NCBI GenBank assembly: GCA_009927375.1
Contig: RFNE01000237.1
Span: forward strand, 1-7,841
DNA: 7,841 nucleotides
Direction of reading: 5' to 3'
Origin: Actinomycetota bacterium
Lineage (GTDB): Bacteria; Actinomycetota; Acidimicrobiia; Acidimicrobiales; Ilumatobacteraceae
Shown here: positions 1 to 5,839 of the stretch, one piece after another
How the letters are laid out: every line of letters begins with the position of its first letter
Position numbering within the stretch: position 1 is the first letter of the stretch
Notes under the pieces: generated by a model
Database searches by the model: none
Told to the model about the DNA's origin: nothing
What the model saw: only the letters and a program-made list of their open reading frames with translations
Program-made: the position numbers and the translations under genes

Positions 1-868
1 CCTTCAGTGCGCGCACGACTCGCTGGACGTCGATTGCGGCGGCGATGTCGGCCAGCCACTGTGACTGCTCGGATTCGATCTTCGACTTGAGAGCGGCCTT
101 CAGTTCCGCTGCCAGGACTCGAGTCGACTCATCGCGAACCACCATGGGGTCATCGGAACCAACGACAACCGATCGAAGATCGCGAAGATCGAGCGTCTCG
201 AGATCGGCCTTTGCCGCCTCAGCTTTGTCCAACCATTCGGCAACGCGAAGCTTCGGGAGAAGGTCCTGCGCGAGGGTCACGACGCCGTCAGCAGGGATCA
301 GTGGCTTGCCGTCCTTCTTCAATTGATCGTTCTGTGCCTTCACGGCGTCGCGAACAGCCTTCAGACCACCTGTGAGAGCTCGCTCTGCGACTGCCTGATG
401 CTCGGCGGGGAGTGCGTCGATGATGGCCGCGCGATGGACGCGCTTGGCCTTCAAACGCTTCGCCGCGGGACGCTTCGGAAGTTCGGGCGGATTGACGAAG
501 TTCCGACGCTGCGGACGCTCTCCACGGGGACCGTCACCCTTCGGGCCACGCTTTGGACCCTTGTCTTTGCGCGGACCCTTCTCGCGACGCGCGAGTTTCT
601 GCGTGACTGGTTCGAACTCACGCCCGCTACCCAGAATCTCGAGAGTGTCGAATTTCTGATTCTTTTCGCGACCAGCGACGACCGAAAGTACTTCGATGCC
701 GTCAATGTCGACTTCGGCCTCAACTTTGAAGACGCGGCCAACACGGAGGTCGCCGCCCAGAATCTCCTCGCGAACGACGCCCTTCGGTGACTTCGCACCT
801 GCGGCACGCCACGTCCAAGTCCCGTCGTTGCGATTACTCGTGAGTTCGATGTCGAGGCGGCGAGACAT
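1..868 (-). CDS. Conserved-looking protein of unknown function, basic linker, partial at left edge
   Basis: An open frame begins at ATG (866-868) and stays open for 289 codons to the window edge, so the C-terminus is missing. I do not recognise a named family. Residues 1-80 look like a small beta-rich domain (start MSRRLDIELTSNRNDGTWTW, then a VEAEVDIDGIEVLSV stretch), possibly OB-like. Residues about 91-145 form a strongly basic linker rich in Lys, Arg, Gly and Pro (KGPRKDKGPKRGPKGDGPRG), as seen in nucleic-acid-binding or ribosome-associated proteins. Residues about 146-289 are mostly charged helix (Glu, Lys, Ala, Leu). I see no signal peptide or membrane segment. It is divergent from the carbonic anhydrase-like gene, with a 57-base shared promoter region. 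A TACCGT hexamer ends 8 bases before the ATG. Nucleic-acid binding is inference from charge only. Codon use and the long open frame make the gene itself near certain. Confidence 0.85.
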   Translation of the reverse strand, partial: MSRRLDIELTSNRNDGTWTWRAAGAKSPKGVVREEILGGDLRVGRVFKVEAEVDIDGIEVLSVVAGREKNQKFDTLEILGSGREFEPVTQKLARREKGPRKDKGPKRGPKGDGPRGERPQRRNFVNPPELPKRPAAKRLKAKRVHRAAIIDALPAEHQAVAERALTGGLKAVRDAVKAQNDQLKKDGKPLIPADGVVTLAQDLLPKLRVAEWLDKAEAAKADLETLDLRDLRSVVVGSDDPMVVRDESTRVLAAELKAALKSKIESEQSQWLADIAAAIDVQRVVRALK

Positions 869-876
869 GGGGCTTC

Positions 877-882
877 ACGGTA
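877..882 (-). promoter_or_regulatory. -10 element (TACCGT) of the left-edge gene
   Basis: On the minus strand TACCGT matches the actinobacterial -10 form TANNNT. It lies 8 bases upstream of the ATG at 868, so transcription would begin within one or two bases of the start codon. No Shine-Dalgarno sequence lies between, and no good -35 is visible. Confidence 0.5.
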
Positions 883-913
883 CTGGCAGGACACGGCGTA
901 TCCCACCACGAAC

Positions 914-919
914 TACGGT
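914..919 (+). promoter_or_regulatory. -10 element (TACGGT) of the carbonic anhydrase-like gene, leaderless
   Basis: TACGGT (TANNNT) ends exactly 6 bases before the GTG at 926, which puts the expected first transcribed base on the start codon. No Shine-Dalgarno sequence is present. This spacing supports GTG 926 as the true start. Confidence 0.6.
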
Positions 920-925
920 TGTGTC

Positions 926-1444
926 GTGCCGTTGTATGCCCTCGGAGACCTTGTACCGCACGTCGATCCGACCGCCTTCGTCCATCCGGACGCGGTGGTC
1001 ATCGGAGACGTCCGCATTGGACCACAGTCGACGATTTGGCCCGGGGCAGTGCTGCGCGGCGACGACGGACACATCGTGATTGGTGCGCGCACGAGTATCC
1101 AGGACAACACGGTCGTCCACACGACACCGCAGCAGCCCACGATCGTTGGCGACGATTGCGTCATCGGCCATATCGCGCACCTGGAGGCATGCACCATCCA
1201 CGACGGCGCACAGGTCTCATCGGGTGCGGTGGTGCTTCACCGAGCCGTCGTGCACTCTGGGGCGATCGTGGCGGCCAATGCCGTCGTCCTGAACGACACC
1301 GTCGTGCCTGCAGGTGCGCTCGCGGTCGGAGCCCCGGCAACGATCAAAGAAGGTCGGGCTCGACGCGAAGAGATTGCTTACGGTGCAGCGGTGTACGTGG
1401 AGAAGGGCAAGCGTTTCTCTGCGGAGATGCGTCGCATCGACTGA
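926..1444 (+). CDS. Gamma-class carbonic anhydrase-like hexapeptide-repeat protein
   Basis: A 172-residue left-handed beta-helix protein of the gamma carbonic anhydrase/YrdA/PaaY group, the usual length. Hexapeptide repeats run through most of the chain (for example VVIGDVRIGPQSTIWPGAVL). Visible family residues are R44-G-D46, Q59-D60-N61 and the metal-ligand position H65, then the IGH turn at H82. These correspond to Arg59, Asp61, Gln75, Asp76, His81 and His117 of Methanosarcina Cam. The third Cam ligand, His122, should sit five residues after H82, but here that position is E87, in GHIAHLEAC, with an extra histidine at H85. The family hydrates CO2 as a trimer with metal at subunit interfaces; many members have no proven activity, and the ligand change makes activity here uncertain. 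The protein looks cytoplasmic. The GTG start is chosen because the fold begins immediately and a -10 hexamer lies 6 bases upstream. It is convergent with the kinase gene, 10 bases between stops. Confidence 0.9.
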   Translation: MPLYALGDLVPHVDPTAFVHPDAVVIGDVRIGPQSTIWPGAVLRGDDGHIVIGARTSIQDNTVVHTTPQQPTIVGDDCVIGHIAHLEACTIHDGAQVSSGAVVLHRAVVHSGAIVAANAVVLNDTVVPAGALAVGAPATIKEGRARREEIAYGAAVYVEKGKRFSAEMRRID

Positions 1445-1448
1445 ACCA

Positions 1449-1466
1449 CTTTCGTCATGACGAAAG
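1449..1466. repeat. 18-bp perfect palindrome at a convergent gene junction (copy 1)
   Basis: CTTTCGTCATGACGAAAG is perfectly self-complementary and fills the gap between the carbonic anhydrase stop (1442-1444) and the kinase stop codon (1455-1457), which it overlaps. Its 16-bp core, TTTCGTCATGACGAAA, recurs exactly at 4016-4031. As RNA it could form a 7-bp stem with a CATG loop, but there is no T-run on either side, so a classical intrinsic terminator is doubtful. A protein-binding site or a weak bidirectional terminator are the alternatives. Confidence 0.7.
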
Positions 1467-2531
1467 GCCCAACAGTTCAAGAATCGGCGTGACGTCGAGC
1501 GAGGACACCTGGGGGAGATAACGCGCCACGGCGTCTCGTCGGAATTCGTCACTCAATGGTGCTTGGAAAAACTTTGAGCCTTCGCGGACGACGTAGTTCA
1601 AGATGAAGAACTGATAAGCGAGTGGCAAGAAGCGCACTTCTGCAGCCGAAAGCGGGAAGACCTCGTGATAGGCGCGGAGAAATCGGGTGAATCGCTCCTC
1701 GAGAAGCGTGTGCGGGGAGTAGGTGAACACCGTTCGATCACCTGTGGCCGATGAGACGCGGCTCAGGAAGTAGAAGTCCAGCATGCGGGTATCGATGCGA
1801 AACCAGTCATAGTCCCATCTCGTGTTCAAGTGGAACTGCTCACCCGAACGCGTCACAGAGAAATTCCCAAGGTTCCAGTCGACGAGGATCGGGATCTTTC
1901 GCCACTCGTCAAAATGAATCCTCTCCAAAGCGACCAAAAAATCGTGGGTGTACATCCTCAAGTTGGAGATCTGCTCAATCGTTAACGCAAAATGCACGTG
2001 GGCGTCGTCGGAATCGAGAATGTCGAGGAGATGGATTGCGTCGCCCTTGACCGAATTCGACGTCGCGGGGAGCTGTGGTGCGACATCAGAGCAAGCAAGA
2101 TGAAATGCAGCGATCTCGCGCCCAAGTTGTTCAACGTCGTCGTTCGACACGATTCGTGGAAGTTGCGTTCCGCTCTGGACGTCCGAGTAGAACGCGACCC
2201 AGCACTGGCCGTCGTACCAGGTGAAGGGGCGACCATCGACGCTCATCACCTCCGCGAGAAACGAAGCCCACCGTGTCCCTTGGAGAAGCGATCGCGTGCG
2301 ATGCAATCGATCGTGATCCTCGGCGAAGAGGAAGTAGGAGCCGTACGAGGAAACCTTTGCAATGGTGGTGCTGCGGTCATCGAGAAGAAGGCGAAAGACA
2401 CGATTCGTTGAGACGTGTGCGCTCGTTTCGGTGACGGATTGAATTGCCCGCGACTTGTCGAAATCGGACCATGCGCGACGAACGATGTCCACGACGTCGA
2501 GGACATCTCGGGAGGACGGAGCGACCCCCAT
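1455..2531 (-). CDS. Phosphotransferase (APH/choline-kinase-like fold) of unknown substrate
   Basis: A 358-residue protein with the landmarks of the aminoglycoside phosphotransferase/choline kinase superfamily. The N-lobe has the likely ATP-binding lysine in IAKVSSYGSYF (K59) and a possible helix-C glutamate E71. The catalytic loop reads ILVDWNLGNF, with catalytic Asp D218 and metal-binding Asn N223 in the D-x4-N arrangement. The second metal site is WDYDWFRIDTR (D240, D242). The remainder of the C-lobe is helical and aromatic-rich. There is no signal peptide. Known family members phosphorylate small hydroxyl compounds such as antibiotics, choline, homoserine or sugars; the sequence does not tell which, and I would not call it a resistance gene. 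It starts 18 bases after whiB on the same strand and is probably transcribed with it. I see no clear ribosome site before the ATG at 2531, so the exact start is less sure than the gene. Confidence 0.82.
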   Translation of the reverse strand: MGVAPSSRDVLDVVDIVRRAWSDFDKSRAIQSVTETSAHVSTNRVFRLLLDDRSTTIAKVSSYGSYFLFAEDHDRLHRTRSLLQGTRWASFLAEVMSVDGRPFTWYDGQCWVAFYSDVQSGTQLPRIVSNDDVEQLGREIAAFHLACSDVAPQLPATSNSVKGDAIHLLDILDSDDAHVHFALTIEQISNLRMYTHDFLVALERIHFDEWRKIPILVDWNLGNFSVTRSGEQFHLNTRWDYDWFRIDTRMLDFYFLSRVSSATGDRTVFTYSPHTLLEERFTRFLRAYHEVFPLSAAEVRFLPLAYQFFILNYVVREGSKFFQAPLSDEFRRDAVARYLPQVSSLDVTPILELLGLSS

Positions 2532-2549
2532 TACGGACGCTCAGCTGAT

Positions 2550-2852
2550 CTAGAAAGTCGCCGGGCTTCGGACACCAATCGGAGCAATGAGCCGAAAACC
2601 TGCCGCATGTCGCTCTTCTTCGGATTCCCCACCCCAAAAACCGTACTCATGGTTTTCCCGCGCAAAGGAGCGACACGTGTCTAGAACTGCACATTGCAAA
2701 CACACCGATCGAGCCATCGACTCGCGCCGTTCTCTCGCCTGAGGGCGCTCTGCGACAGGAGGGAAGAAGATCTCCGTCAGACCGCGGCATTCTGCGGCGT
2801 TCATCCACTCGTCGTCCGTCTGCATACGACGCGCGAAGTACTCCACGGCCAT
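2550..2852 (-). CDS. WhiB-family iron-sulfur transcription factor
   Basis: A 100-residue WhiB-like protein, the usual size. The four cluster-binding cysteines are C22 (AECRG), C51 and C54 (VCLQC) and C60 (DTC), followed by the family turn GFWGG at residues 71-75 and the charged segment ESEEER. WhiB proteins occur almost only in actinobacteria and their phages. They carry a [4Fe-4S] cluster, usually bind the principal sigma factor and tune promoters for redox response, development or division. The short basic tail after GFWGG may contact DNA. Which WhiB subgroup this is cannot be decided here. The start at 2852 is supported by an SD-like AAAGGGG 8 bases upstream, unlike most genes in this window. 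The gene lies just downstream of the aldolase gene with its own likely promoter, and leads into the kinase gene. Confidence 0.95.
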   Translation of the reverse strand: MAVEYFARRMQTDDEWMNAAECRGLTEIFFPPVAERPQARERRESMARSVCLQCAVLDTCRSFARENHEYGFWGGESEEERHAAGFRLIAPIGVRSPATF

Positions 2853-2870
2853 CGGGCCTGCCCCTTTCGT

Positions 2871-2907
2871 CTGACCGGTTGAGACTAGACGGGGTCTAAT
2901 CGGTCAG
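2871..2907. repeat. Nested inverted repeats in the whiB leader/promoter
   Basis: Outer arms CTGACCG (2871-2877) and CGGTCAG (2901-2907) are perfect 7-bp complements. Inside them TAGAC-GGG-GTCTA (2886-2898) is a second perfect inverted repeat. The structure overlaps the predicted whiB promoter and follows the aldolase stop. It could be an operator, or a terminator for the aldolase transcript; no T-run follows on the minus strand, which favours an operator. Confidence 0.55.
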
Positions 2908-2911
2908 TCAA
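2882..2911 (-). promoter_or_regulatory. Probable whiB promoter
   Basis: On the minus strand, TTGACT (2906-2911) is a good -35. It is followed after 18 bases by TAGTCT (2882-2887), a TANNNT -10; an alternative -10, TCTAGT (2884-2889), gives a 16-base spacer. Transcription would start near 2875, giving a leader of about 20-25 bases with an SD-like AAAGGGG (2861-2867). Confidence 0.55.
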
Positions 2912-3965
2912 TTAGCAAAGTGCCTCGCGAATGCCCTCTGCGAAGCGAGCCACATCGGCGGGGGAGGTGTCCCACGCCGTCATCCAGCGCACCTGGGAGG
3001 CTGCAACGTCCCAATCCCAGAAGAACGACCAGTCCTGCAGCTGGGTCTTTGCGGGGTCTTCGAGCCGCGGAAAGATGCTGTTCACCTGCGGTGGCGATGC
3101 GAGGCGCAAACTTTCAATGTCGGAGACGGCGTCGTGCAGCGTTCGTGCGGCGTCATTCGCGCGACGACCGAGGTCGATGAAGAGGTTGTTGTCGAGGAGG
3201 GCTTCGTATTGAGCCGCGATGAAGCGCATCTTGGAGTGAAGTTGCGTCGTTTGCTTCCGCACGTACTTCGATCTCACTGCCAATTCCGGCCGACCGAAAA
3301 TCACAGCCTCACCGAAGACAGCACCGCACTTCGTTCCACCGAACGTGAGAACGTCGACGCCGGCATCGAACGTCATCGCACGCAATCCCGTCGATGAACC
3401 ACCGAGTGCGGCCGCCGCGTTGGCGATGCGCGCGCCGTCCATGTGAACGAGGAGTCCCATCTCGTGTGCGAGATCGCACAAGGTGCGAATTTCGTCAGTC
3501 GAATACAGCGTTCCCATCTCGGTCGCTTGAGTGATCGTCAGGACTGCTGGTTGGACGTGATGCTCACTGCCGAGCAGTGTGCGACGGAGGAGAGGCCGCG
3601 CGGTGTCACCTTGCCGTCGACGGTTTCAACTTCGAGCAGTTTCGTTCCGATGATTCGCTCCGCGGCACCGGTTTCGTCATAGGTGACGTGCGCGACGCGA
3701 CTACACACGACGGCTTCCGCCGGACGAAGCAAGCAGCCCAGCGCGAAGACGTTTGCACCTGTGCCTCCGTAGGCGAACTGGGTGACGACGTCGCGGTCGA
3801 AGAGCCTGCAGAAGGTTCCTGCGCCCGTTTCGTCCAAGGATCATTGCCATAGGCGAGCGCGTGACCGGAATTCGCCTCGAGCAGGGCAGCGAGGACCTCA
3901 GGAGCAGCCCCAGCTGCATTGTCACTGGCGAACCAGCGTTCAGGAGCAACGGAGCGAAGGGGCAC
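2912..3965 (-). pseudogene. ltaE: Low-specificity L-threonine aldolase, two frameshifts
   Basis: Three frames join into one aldolase of about 351 residues, the normal family length. The N-terminal piece (from GTG 3963-3965) carries WFASDNAAGA and GHALAYGNDPWTKRAQE. The middle frame has FCRLFDRDVVTQFAYGGTG and YDETGA. The C-terminal frame has LLGSEHHVQPAVLTITQATE, the DGAR motif (about residues 177-180) and FGGTKCG, with the pyridoxal-phosphate lysine near residue 213. The enzyme is a cytosolic fold-type I PLP protein that splits threonine or allo-threonine to glycine and acetaldehyde. The breaks lie at about 3813-3816 (after residue E50) and 3598-3601. Each is repaired by adding one base, and all active-site motifs survive. 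The second break lies in a CG-rich run; sequence error therefore seems more likely than true decay. A CATACT hexamer (3971-3976) ends 5 bases before the GTG and may be its -10. The gene is divergent from the zinc-finger gene. Confidence 0.9.
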
Positions 3966-4010
3966 GCTTCAGTATGGACATCAATCCACCACAACGACTC
4001 GCAGGTGACC

Positions 4011-4016
4011 TACCTT
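4011..4016 (+). promoter_or_regulatory. -10 element (TACCTT) of the zinc-finger gene, leaderless
   Basis: TACCTT (TANNNT) ends exactly 6 bases before ATG 4023, so transcription should begin on the start codon. Its last T is the first base of the palindrome at 4016-4031, so a protein bound to the palindrome would cover the start point. The -35 region is weak. Confidence 0.6.
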
Positions 4017-4031
4017 TTCGTCATGACGAAA
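4016..4031. repeat. 16-bp perfect palindrome centred on a start codon (copy 2)
   Basis: TTTCGTCATGACGAAA is identical to the core of the palindrome at 1449-1466. Here it runs from the last base of the -10 hexamer to the third codon (ATGACGAAA, Met-Thr-Lys) of the zinc-finger gene. If the transcript is leaderless, only the right half is transcribed, so a role in DNA binding fits better than an RNA hairpin. Confidence 0.7.
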
Positions 4032-4406
4032 CAGAACAACGACACCTCGCGGGGAAAGTGCATGTGGTGCCGACAGCCCATGCCGCCGGGCGCCTCGAGT
4101 GGACGCCCCAGGAAGTTCTGTAGCCAGGCCTGCCGGCAATGGGACTGGGTTGCCAGACAGCGAGCCGAAGAACTGAAACTGAGTGAAGATGAGCTCGTCA
4201 TTCAACGTGCTGAACTCGACCGCCTCAGAGACCAGATCTTCGTCTTGAAATGCGCGATCGACGACGTCGAAGGTGATCTCGACCCGCAGGGAGACCCGAC
4301 GACGAGGGACTTCAAAGCGGCGTTGCGTTGGATCCTGGACGCCGCCCGTCCGTTGGTTAGTGCCGATAATGATAGTTATGTAAAGTTCGGCAAGCCCAAG
4401 AAATAA
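4023..4406 (+). CDS. Small four-cysteine zinc-finger protein with helical coiled-coil segment
   Basis: A 127-residue protein. C13-x2-C16 (KCMWCRQPMPP) and C33-x3-C37 (GRPRKFCSQACRQ) form a likely zinc site of treble-clef type, with basic residues around the second pair. Residues about 44-86 are charged and helical with a leucine/isoleucine pattern (LSEDELVIQRAELDRLRDQI), likely a coiled coil. A loop and a second helix (FKAALRWILDAARPL) follow, with a basic end KFGKPKK. I believe similar small proteins occur in other actinobacteria, but I know no assigned function. DNA or RNA binding, perhaps as a dimer, is inference. The frame is open further upstream (to about 3861), but ATG 4023 is chosen because a -10 hexamer lies 6 bases before it and upstream translation would run through the aldolase promoter region; GTG 4005 is a weaker option. 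The start codon is embedded in a palindrome repeated elsewhere in the window. Confidence 0.82.
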   Translation: MTKQNNDTSRGKCMWCRQPMPPGASSGRPRKFCSQACRQWDWVARQRAEELKLSEDELVIQRAELDRLRDQIFVLKCAIDDVEGDLDPQGDPTTRDFKAALRWILDAARPLVSADNDSYVKFGKPKK

Positions 4407-4433
4407 GCCATAAGAGCCTCGGCGCAGACGGAC

Positions 4434-4439
4434 TACCCT
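4434..4439 (+). promoter_or_regulatory. -10 element (TACCCT), leaderless, of the 130-residue helical protein gene
   Basis: TACCCT (TANNNT) ends exactly 6 bases before ATG 4446 in the 39-base gap after the zinc-finger gene. No ribosome site is visible. The helical protein gene can thus be transcribed independently of the zinc-finger gene. Confidence 0.6.
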
Positions 4440-4445
4440 CGCACC

Positions 4446-4838
4446 ATGACCTCGACGGATGAACAATCCACCGCAGCCCAAGGTCCGAGTTCGCCTCTGG
4501 ACGGCGTCAACGACCTCATCAGGAGTCTCGGTCTCGACAACCCGTTGGCGACCGGTGCCAAGGCTGTCGACCAAGCTCGGCGTTCGGTCGATGCCCTGAT
4601 CGCCAGCATGGAACTCTTTGTCCAGTCGATGGACAACATCAATCAGGTGGCCTCTCGTGTGAACCGGCTGTTGGACGATATTGAAGGGCCGCTCCGCCAG
4701 ACCATCCCGCACGTCTCAGGGGCTCTCAGCGCCCTCCAGAGGCTTTCAGAGGCGACCTCAGGCCTCAATGACCTCGCACGCCGTCTCGGACCCCTTGGGG
4801 CGCTTTTCCCCCAGCAGAAGCCCTCTCAGGACTCCTAA
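4446..4838 (+). CDS. Small helical protein of unknown function
   Basis: A 130-residue protein that I do not recognise. After a polar, probably disordered N-terminus (residues 1-17) the chain is nearly all amphipathic helix. One segment is at about 18-50 (LDGVNDLIRSLGLDNPLATG), one at about 45-80 with regular hydrophobics (MELFVQSMDNINQVASRVNR), and one at about 85-118. It ends in a Pro/Gln/Ser tail. There are no cysteines, no signal peptide and no membrane span. The pattern recalls phasin-like or other surface-binding helical-bundle proteins, but that is only a resemblance. The start at 4446 is supported by a -10 hexamer 6 bases upstream. Its TAA overlaps the stop of the convergent MerR gene by 4 bases, so the two transcripts must overlap. 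Confidence 0.78.
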   Translation: MTSTDEQSTAAQGPSSPLDGVNDLIRSLGLDNPLATGAKAVDQARRSVDALIASMELFVQSMDNINQVASRVNRLLDDIEGPLRQTIPHVSGALSALQRLSEATSGLNDLARRLGPLGALFPQQKPSQDS

Positions 4839-5289
4839 AGCCCGACTACCCCGCGTTGCTGGCTCACGGCAACCGTTTCTGGCATGACGAGCTGGATCTG
4901 GGCGTCCACTTGATCCTTCACGCCGGAGAGCGGAAGCACATTCAAGACGCCTTGACCATTGCGCAAGACGTCCACCAATTGATCCCCCTGGCACAGGACG
5001 ACGGACTGGCCGCTGATCACGATGTGCGCCGCGACGATGTCGGTGTCCACGTGATTGCGCAGATACGCGAATACTTCCCGCACGGATTCCAGACGAATGC
5101 CTGCGTCAGCAAATTCTTGATCACCCTGAGTTCGAGCAAGTCGCGATAGCTGTAAATGCGACGAGATCCGCTCCCCGATGCGTCAGCTGCCGTCGGACGA
5201 ATGAGGTCGGTGCGAGCCCAGTAGTCGAGCTGTCGATAGCTGATTCCGACGATCTTTGCAGCCTGGGTTCCACTGAAGCCGAGCACCAT
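4835..5289 (-). pseudogene. MerR-family regulator (Rv1830-like), one frameshift
   Basis: Adding one base at about 5107-5108 restores a 151-residue protein. Residues 1-61 are the MerR winged-helix domain (VGISYRQLDYWARTDLIRP, then GSGSRRIYSYRDLLELRVIKN). After the break the next frame continues DAGIRLESVREVFAYLRNHV and then an effector part with VISGQSVVLCQGDQ and LRNGQGVLNVLPL. This is the actinobacterial type typified by M. tuberculosis Rv1830, short and without the metal or drug pocket of classic MerR proteins. As in mycobacteria, it follows the bifunctional nuclease gene. A TAGCCT hexamer 7 bases before the ATG (5289) suggests an own promoter. Both halves are well conserved, so a lost base in the sequence is the simplest explanation; a real null allele cannot be excluded. 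The gene is convergent with the helical protein gene, stops overlapping. Confidence 0.9.
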
Positions 5290-5296
5290 ACGGCTC

Positions 5297-5302
5297 AGGC
5301 TA
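5297..5302 (-). promoter_or_regulatory. -10 element (TAGCCT) of the second MerR gene
   Basis: On the minus strand TAGCCT (TANNNT) ends 7 bases before ATG 5289, inside the 33-base gap after the bifunctional nuclease gene. This suggests an internal leaderless start within the five-gene block. Confidence 0.55.
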
Positions 5303-5322
5303 CGGGCAAATTTGGCTCTCGC

Positions 5323-5813
5323 CTATCCCTCGAAATCCTCTGGACTGATGCTGTTGATGAACTCACGAAAGTCATCCAGGATCTCTTCCTCGGACTCCGC
5401 GGAGGACGCCACCGGACTCCGTGAGACCTCCTTCAGGAGGTCTTCAGACGCATAGATCGGGGTATCCGTGCGATCGCCACCGCCACGGCATCGCTCGGCC
5501 TCGAGGAGATCACGATCTCCGACCCTGCGAACGAAAAATGCAGCTCTGCGTAATACGTGTGATCGCGAACCTCGGTGATCACGATCTTGGAGAATTCTGC
5601 ACCCAGACCTCTCACGACATTGACCAGCAGATCGTGCGTGAGCGGACGCTCAGGGACGATCCCCTCCGTCGCATAGTGAATTGCCGAGGCCTCCGGCGCA
5701 CCGATGTAGATCGGCAATACTCGCTCCCCCTCGCCGACTTCCTGCAGCATCATGATGGGCGACTGCGACGGGACTTCAAGGCGTACTCCCTGCAGTTCGA
5801 TCTGGACGAGCAT
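5323..5813 (-). pseudogene. Bifunctional nuclease family protein (DUF151, Rv1829-like), one frameshift
   Basis: Adding one base at about 5469-5472 gives a 163-residue protein, close to the 164 of Rv1829. The N-terminal frame shows LPIYIGAPEASAIHYATEG (about 33-51), RPLTHDL (about 56-62), YYAELHF and SSRPSDAVAVAI (103-114), the family hallmarks. Past residue 114 that frame ends early, while the neighbouring frame continues TDTPIYASEDLLKEV and an acidic tail, SEEEILDDFREFINSISPED, to TAG at 5323-5325, exactly as the family ends. Members are small proteins with reported DNase/RNase activity; their cellular role in actinobacteria is unclear. Position between the two MerR genes is conserved in mycobacteria. 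A TAATGT hexamer sits 6 bases before ATG 5813. Sequence error is likelier than a real mutation because both sides remain family-like. Confidence 0.92.
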
Positions 5814-5819
5814 GCGCCC

Positions 5820-5825
5820 ACATTA
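5820..5825 (-). promoter_or_regulatory. -10 element (TAATGT) of the bifunctional nuclease gene, leaderless
   Basis: On the minus strand TAATGT, the hexamer closest to TATAAT among the leaderless-type sites here, ends exactly 6 bases before ATG 5813. It lies in the 26-base gap after the FtsR-like gene. No ribosome site is present. Confidence 0.6.
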
Positions 5826-5839
5826 CTCAGCCCGACTGT

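Noticed and set aside
173..195. A short tandem repeat of CGAAGATCG
   Set aside because: It encodes the helical Leu-Asp-Leu-Arg repeat of the left-edge protein; two units only, with no sign of a repeat array.
1458..1493. A tiny plus-strand frame starting at the ATG in the first palindrome (MTKGPTVQESA)
   Set aside because: It has only 11 codons, lies antisense to the end of the kinase gene, and has no -10 hexamer at leaderless distance.
919..1521. A 200-codon plus-strand frame overlapping the carbonic anhydrase-like gene
   Set aside because: Its product is rich in Arg, Ser and Cys with no fold; the frame of 926-1444 gives clear hexapeptide repeats and ligand residues.
3672..3680. A half-match (TTTCGTCAT) to the repeated palindrome, with another (TCATGACGA) at 7764-7772
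   Set aside because: Each is inside a coding region and matches only one arm; nine-base matches to a GC-rich coding background are expected by chance.
3861..4022. An upstream extension of the zinc-finger frame
   Set aside because: It would overlap the aldolase N-terminus and both promoters; the sequence before Met 4023 has no family character.
3981..4712. A 243-codon open frame on the minus strand, antisense to the two small plus-strand genes
   Set aside because: It mirrors the codon structure of the plus-strand genes, shows no family motif, and has no promoter-start arrangement, whereas the plus-strand genes do.
5505..5520. A GGAGATC-AC-GATCTCC inverted repeat
   Set aside because: It lies within conserved coding sequence of the bifunctional nuclease and is explained by codons for Glu-Ile-Val-Ile-Ser; there is no regulatory context.
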